The notes under the pieces were generated by a model. It had not been told where the DNA came from, searched no databases, and saw only the letters and a program-made list of their open reading frames with translations. A stretch of DNA of 64,000 bases from RDXT01 sp033765305 (GTDB lineage: Bacteria; Bacteroidota; Bacteroidia; J057). The DNA is taken from contig JANRID010000016.1 in the NCBI GenBank assembly GCA_033765305.1, positions 124,001-188,000 of the forward strand, in the 5' to 3' direction. This document shows positions 60,553 to 64,000 of the stretch, in pieces. Position 1 is the first letter of the stretch, and each line of letters starts with the position of its first letter. The position numbers and the translations under genes are program-made.

Positions 60553-60811
60553 AATTTTCGGCAAAGGGCGGGAGAAAAGCAAGGGGGGATGGGATCCGAA
60601 GATTTTTCGGCCTTCTGAGGAGCAATGAGAGTAAAGATTTGATCATCAGCGAAATGGCTCTCCGGCTCGGGCTGGGCGATCGGTTATTGCGCTTGGGGGT
60701 CTGTAACATTGCATATCGTACTTCTAATTGCTGCGCATATGCAACTGCAAGCTTCTGTATTCCTGTACAATGGCAACCTGCTGTTGTCGGGTCACATTCA
60801 CAACCACCTGT

Positions 60812-61012
60812 ATGAACCCATCCAGTTTTCATCCCGACGAGCCCGGCATCGTGCTGCAGAGCTCCCCTGCCCGGCTGCATCTGACGGTCTGCTTCGGCGC
60901 AAGGATCGTGGAGGCGGAGCGGAACGCTTTCGCGGTCCTGCTGCCGGGCGATCTGGTCCGGATCATACGGTACCGCCTGCACCGTCCGGTCGTTGAGAAA
61001 GTAGGCAGATGA
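60812..61012 (+). CDS. Possible small hypothetical protein
   Basis: A 66-residue frame from MNPSSFHPDEPGIVLQSSPA ending HRPVVEKVGR, mixed and soluble. No motif, signal or Shine-Dalgarno sequence is visible. The alternative upstream start adds a Cys-rich segment that looks non-coding. It may be chance. Confidence 0.3.
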   Translation: MNPSSFHPDEPGIVLQSSPARLHLTVCFGARIVEAERNAFAVLLPGDLVRIIRYRLHRPVVEKVGR

Positions 61013-61118
61013 TCCCGAACGCCTTGGGGGCGTACATCTGATTTGCGCTGCGCGTATTGCATGCACGATGGTCCTTACAGCACATGAATGATAACACACT
61101 TTCCCTACAGTATTAACC

Positions 61119-61274
61119 ATGGAAGTCTTTATTGTACTGGGCGTTCTGTTCGCCTTTTGGGTCAGCCGGGGCCGGAACTACGGCCCGTTCGACGATGATC
61201 CGCCCTGCCGGGGCGGGAGTTCCTGCGGCGCTTGCCGGCGCTGCTACTCGGACCGTTCCTGCTGCCGGTACTGA
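61119..61274 (+). CDS. Possible Cys-rich membrane micropeptide
   Basis: A 51-residue frame: MEVFIVLGVLFAFWVSRGRN gives one membrane helix with a basic end, followed by seven cysteines in about 20 residues (PPCRGG, SCGACRRCYSDR, SCCRY). The hydrophobic N-terminus and Cys pattern look designed rather than random. A hairpin with 11-base arms follows 14 bases after the stop. No family is recognised. Confidence 0.4.
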   Translation: MEVFIVLGVLFAFWVSRGRNYGPFDDDPPCRGGSSCGACRRCYSDRSCCRY

Positions 61275-61287
61275 TGCGGCAGCTGAT

Positions 61288-61318
61288 GCAGCCTGGGCTT
61301 GCAGCAGGCCCAGGCTGC
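61288..61318 (+). terminator. Hairpin after the micropeptide
   Basis: Arms GCAGCCTGGGC (61288-61298) and GCCCAGGCTGC (61308-61318), nine-base loop, no T-run. It could separate the small gene from the large gene at 61479. The remaining 160 bases upstream of that gene are AT-rich. Confidence 0.5.
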
Positions 61319-61478
61319 GCATTGGGCGCGCCGGTTCAGAATATTATTCGAGAGATGCACATGTGTTTGATTCTAATATGTTGATAGTCAAGAGTATGAA
61401 AAACAGATCGGTATGTACATGGCTGCCGCCTTTGGCAAACGAATAATTTAGGGCATCTATTCAAGTCAGCATCCCATT

Positions 61479-64000
61479 ATGGCTATCGTATCTATGTATC
61501 AGCAGTATCAGCTATCCGAGGAAGAGTTTGAAAACTTCTACCATAGCATCTCCGGCATGGTGTGCCCGCTGGCGGCCAGGCGGCACCTGATCGCATTTGT
61601 CTTTATGGCCGAGCAGGAAGGGGGCGGCTTATATGGCCGCTACCGGTTCGCAAAGGCGCAGCAGAAACGTGCCGCAGATGATTCCTTCAAGCAAGCTGTG
61701 GAATTCCTGACGGGGTTCTCAATGCGCGTAGATGATCCTGTCTTCGAGGACTTTGCATTTGTCAAGCTGTATAATGCATTTGCAGCCCAGGATGTGGACC
61801 GGTTTGATAAGCCTGACTTCAAGGTGTTTTCACTGAAGGAAAACCTGTTCAGCCCGGAATCTCAGGACTCCAATCTAAGAGGCCTGATAGAAGCGGAGCA
61901 TGGCGTGCTGAAGGCCTTTGAGATGGATAGCAATGGAGCATTGAGCTTATTTGTCATTCCGATCATCGCGTACGGAAGCCTGGTCGGGGCGATCTATGTA
62001 TTTCAGCAGGATCCCCATGAAATACACCTCGAATATCTGAAATCCAATCATCGCTCGCTGACCCTGTACACCACCAGGGCCTATGAACGGATCCGGATTT
62101 TCAGGGGCTTGAATTTCCACAGGCCTAAACCCACGGATTCGCTTCAGGATCTGTATGCGATTCTGGTAGAGCTCGGCATCGAGTATGATTTTCCGGACCG
62201 GGAGGCGCATATCCAGGCCGGCGCCAAGCCGATTACCGGAAACCGGATCTTGATGCACCTGAAATATGATGCATACTATCCGCATTATCTGCAGCTGCTG
62301 ATTCAGGAAGCCCGGATGGTGCGGGAGGCCGAACGCGGCCGGATAAAAACCGCGATTATTTCCATCATCGTCGATTCCTTCGCCCACAACATCGGGGCGC
62401 ATAGCCTGATCGCGCTGAAATGGTGGTTTCAAAACCGGTTTCAGATGCTCAACAGGCCAATACCGTTTTCTAAACGCGAAGACGATGGGCAGGTAATTAC
62501 AAATATACACGGGCTTACGCTCCGGCAGGAAATCGAGCTGGAAGAACTGAAAGAACTAGGGAAACACAATCTCTTTTATTCGCAGATGTACTATTCGGAG
62601 AGCGCCCGCAGCGACGACGATGTGTCGCTGCTGGACTGGATTCATTTGATGCCCGAACCGCAGCGCCGGACTGCCCTTGCCTTCGTCGACTCAGTAAGCG
62701 GGCAGCTGCATGCTCAGCTGCCGATGCCGGTGGATCATGCGCTGTACCACTTTTTTGAGTTCATGCGGAATAAATCTGCCTTCTGGAGCGGGGTCACCCG
62801 AAACATCCCCATGAGCGGGCGCCAGAAATCGTGGACCTATCTGCTGCGCTCGTTTATCGTCAATGCCATGTTTTTGGGGACGGTGGCGCACTCGGAAGGG
62901 GTCAATACCATTCATATCCACGTTGAACTTCTGGATGAGGAGGGGCGTGTCAAGGTTGGCGGAGAGTATGCCCGGGTATGCCTCGATCTGATCCGCCAGG
63001 AGAGCGCGCTGCATGCTGCTATGGCGGATGAAGGCCGGAACCATCAGTTTCTGACGGAAGGAGCTGACTTTAAGCCGCTTTACGAGGCGATTCAGCAGCT
63101 TCCGCCGGTATTTCTGCCTGGCGAGCTGATCGGCCAGGAGGCCATGTTTACCATCCTGGAAAATACCCTGCGCAATATCAAGCATTACCGGGATGCGCTG
63201 GAGACGATCCGCAAGGAAGGGCTCAGGATGTACATCTCCATTCAGGAAACGGCCTATGTCCGCCGGGATGGCACCCCGTCGGAAGAGCTGAACCTGTACA
63301 AGACGGGCGTGTGGCTGCATCACCCGCAGCCGCTGGTCATTCTGCATTCGGAAAGCGATAAGCCGCGGGCGGTGATCGATATCCAGATGGAGCGGCTTAA
63401 AACCCGGATCATCGACCAGCAGGGACGGGTGGTGCTTGGCGGCAGCTCCCAGGATAAGGTCTGCGCCTCGTTTCTGCTGAACGGCAATTTCGAAGCGATC
63501 GAGGAGCGGGACTACCGCAAAGCGCATAAGCATGCATATCCCTATATCTTCCCGGCCAGCGAACCGTACCAGCCGCAGCGGCCGGCCGGCTATCTGGTTC
63601 AGGACGATATTTTTCACGTAGCATTTCGCCCGGATCTGCGGGCAGATCCCGGATTGTCTGTCCAGGAGGCATCCGAACAGCGGGCAGAAAAATACCGGAA
63701 TTCGATGACTGCCTACCTGGAGCGGCTTCAGGCATTGCCTGAAAATGATGACAGGAGAAAGGGCATCATTAAAAAATATTTCCATCTCTGGAAGGGCGAA
63801 AACTGCAGGATTGTCGATCCGGTAACCTACAGCGGGGAACACGTGCAGTACGAAAACCTGAGCCGTTTCAGGGTGCTGGCCATACGGGAATCAAATCCCG
63901 ATCTGTACCGGCAGGCCGTTCTGGCGCTTCGCGAGTCGGGGATTATCCGGATTATTCCTGCTGCCGGTCTGGATGAGGAGCCCGCCGGGCATACAGGGCT
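61479..64000 (+). CDS. Large ATPase-like (GHKL/histidine-kinase-related) protein, C-terminus missing
   Basis: The frame starts at an ATG (MAIVSMYQQYQLSEEEFENF; a later ATG at 61494 is possible) and is open for 840 codons to the window end. Residues about 110-220 look GAF-like (LFVIPIIAYGSLVGAIYVFQ). A histidine block FAHNIGAHSLIALKWWF (His303, His308) resembles a kinase H-box. An N-box-like segment ILENTLRNIKHY (Glu561, Asn562, Asn566) and a Gly loop VLGGSSQDKVCASFLL (Gly654) fit a divergent GHKL ATPase; no clear DxGxG motif is seen. TTA, ATA and AGA codons and the lower G+C suggest transfer. The function is unknown. Confidence 0.85.
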   Translation, partial: MAIVSMYQQYQLSEEEFENFYHSISGMVCPLAARRHLIAFVFMAEQEGGGLYGRYRFAKAQQKRAADDSFKQAVEFLTGFSMRVDDPVFEDFAFVKLYNAFAAQDVDRFDKPDFKVFSLKENLFSPESQDSNLRGLIEAEHGVLKAFEMDSNGALSLFVIPIIAYGSLVGAIYVFQQDPHEIHLEYLKSNHRSLTLYTTRAYERIRIFRGLNFHRPKPTDSLQDLYAILVELGIEYDFPDREAHIQAGAKPITGNRILMHLKYDAYYPHYLQLLIQEARMVREAERGRIKTAIISIIVDSFAHNIGAHSLIALKWWFQNRFQMLNRPIPFSKREDDGQVITNIHGLTLRQEIELEELKELGKHNLFYSQMYYSESARSDDDVSLLDWIHLMPEPQRRTALAFVDSVSGQLHAQLPMPVDHALYHFFEFMRNKSAFWSGVTRNIPMSGRQKSWTYLLRSFIVNAMFLGTVAHSEGVNTIHIHVELLDEEGRVKVGGEYARVCLDLIRQESALHAAMADEGRNHQFLTEGADFKPLYEAIQQLPPVFLPGELIGQEAMFTILENTLRNIKHYRDALETIRKEGLRMYISIQETAYVRRDGTPSEELNLYKTGVWLHHPQPLVILHSESDKPRAVIDIQMERLKTRIIDQQGRVVLGGSSQDKVCASFLLNGNFEAIEERDYRKAHKHAYPYIFPASEPYQPQRPAGYLVQDDIFHVAFRPDLRADPGLSVQEASEQRAEKYRNSMTAYLERLQALPENDDRRKGIIKKYFHLWKGENCRIVDPVTYSGEHVQYENLSRFRVLAIRESNPDLYRQAVLALRESGIIRIIPAAGLDEEPAGHTG

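Larger units (their letters stand above)
60462..60811. other. Intergenic region, 350 bases
   Basis: It holds the upstream region of the fatty-acid gene (palindromes listed separately; TATCTTCG on the minus strand at 60531-60538), then about 250 bases without a convincing gene. A short hairpin CCGAA/TTCGG lies at 60596-60610. From here to the right edge the G+C content falls. Confidence 0.45.

Noticed and set aside
60709..60811. Cys-rich upstream extension of the 66-residue frame
   Set aside because: Composition (CNCKLLYSC, CCCRV) looks like translated non-coding DNA and there is no start signal.
61132..61446. 104-codon frame overlapping the micropeptide
   Set aside because: It starts at TTG inside another frame, is Ala/Gly/Arg-biased and runs through the hairpin.
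1..64000. CRISPR array, tRNA, rRNA, insertion sequence or prophage
   Set aside because: No evenly spaced repeats, cloverleaf, transposase or integrase motif was found. The only regular tandem repeat is the 81-base unit inside a coding region.

Overview
The window looks like a chromosomal segment of a high-G+C member of the Bacteroidota, most likely near the Saprospiria. The evidence is a short primary sigma factor without region 1.1, promoters of the TTTG-N20-TAnnTTTG type, almost no Shine-Dalgarno sequences, a type IX secretion tail on a thermolysin-like protease, DUF4199 and YARHG proteins, and many small outer-membrane barrels. There are 60 coding calls (two run off the ends) and no rRNA, tRNA, CRISPR array, prophage or insertion sequence that I can see.

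Left part (1-18.6 kb): a truncated unknown gene, gyrA, a TPR protein, then adk, obgE and a repeat-tailed protein on the minus strand. Next come a secreted unknown, a HAD hydrolase, two guanidine-modifying enzymes in tandem (CtlX and a long arginine deiminase-like protein), a PKD protein, a sterol desaturase-type hydroxylase, polA, and an arsenic operon (ArsR, ArsC-like phosphatase, ACR3) with a palindromic operator on its promoter.

Middle part (18.6-41 kb): a secreted M4 protease, a membrane-anchored GH3 glycosidase, a barrel and membrane protein pair, a Crp/Fnr regulator, and a five-gene sulfur operon (two YeeE/YedE halves, a TsdA-like dihaem cytochrome, a Tat-exported SoxB-like thiosulfohydrolase, a secreted DsrE-like protein). 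Then follow DUF2306, a YARHG lipoprotein, a class A penicillin-binding protein, two coupled barrels, DUF4199, and a TonB receptor followed directly by NadR, which suggests uptake of an NAD precursor.

Right part (41-64 kb): a glycosyltransferase, an SDR, another HAD protein, a glyA-tatC-UDG operon, rpoD with a textbook promoter, a nucleoside phosphorylase, MoxR, an AAA ATPase plus TOPRIM-like pair that resembles phage-defence modules, secreted proteins, ruvX, def, an isolated nuoA-nuoB pair and a fused 3-hydroxyacyl-CoA dehydrogenase/enoyl-CoA hydratase. The last 3.5 kb has lower G+C, small proteins and a very large, unfinished gene with histidine-kinase-like ATPase blocks. It looks acquired.

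The best candidates for something undescribed are the sulfur operon (SoxB-like without SoxYZ), the ATPase/TOPRIM pair, and the large ATPase-like protein at the right edge.
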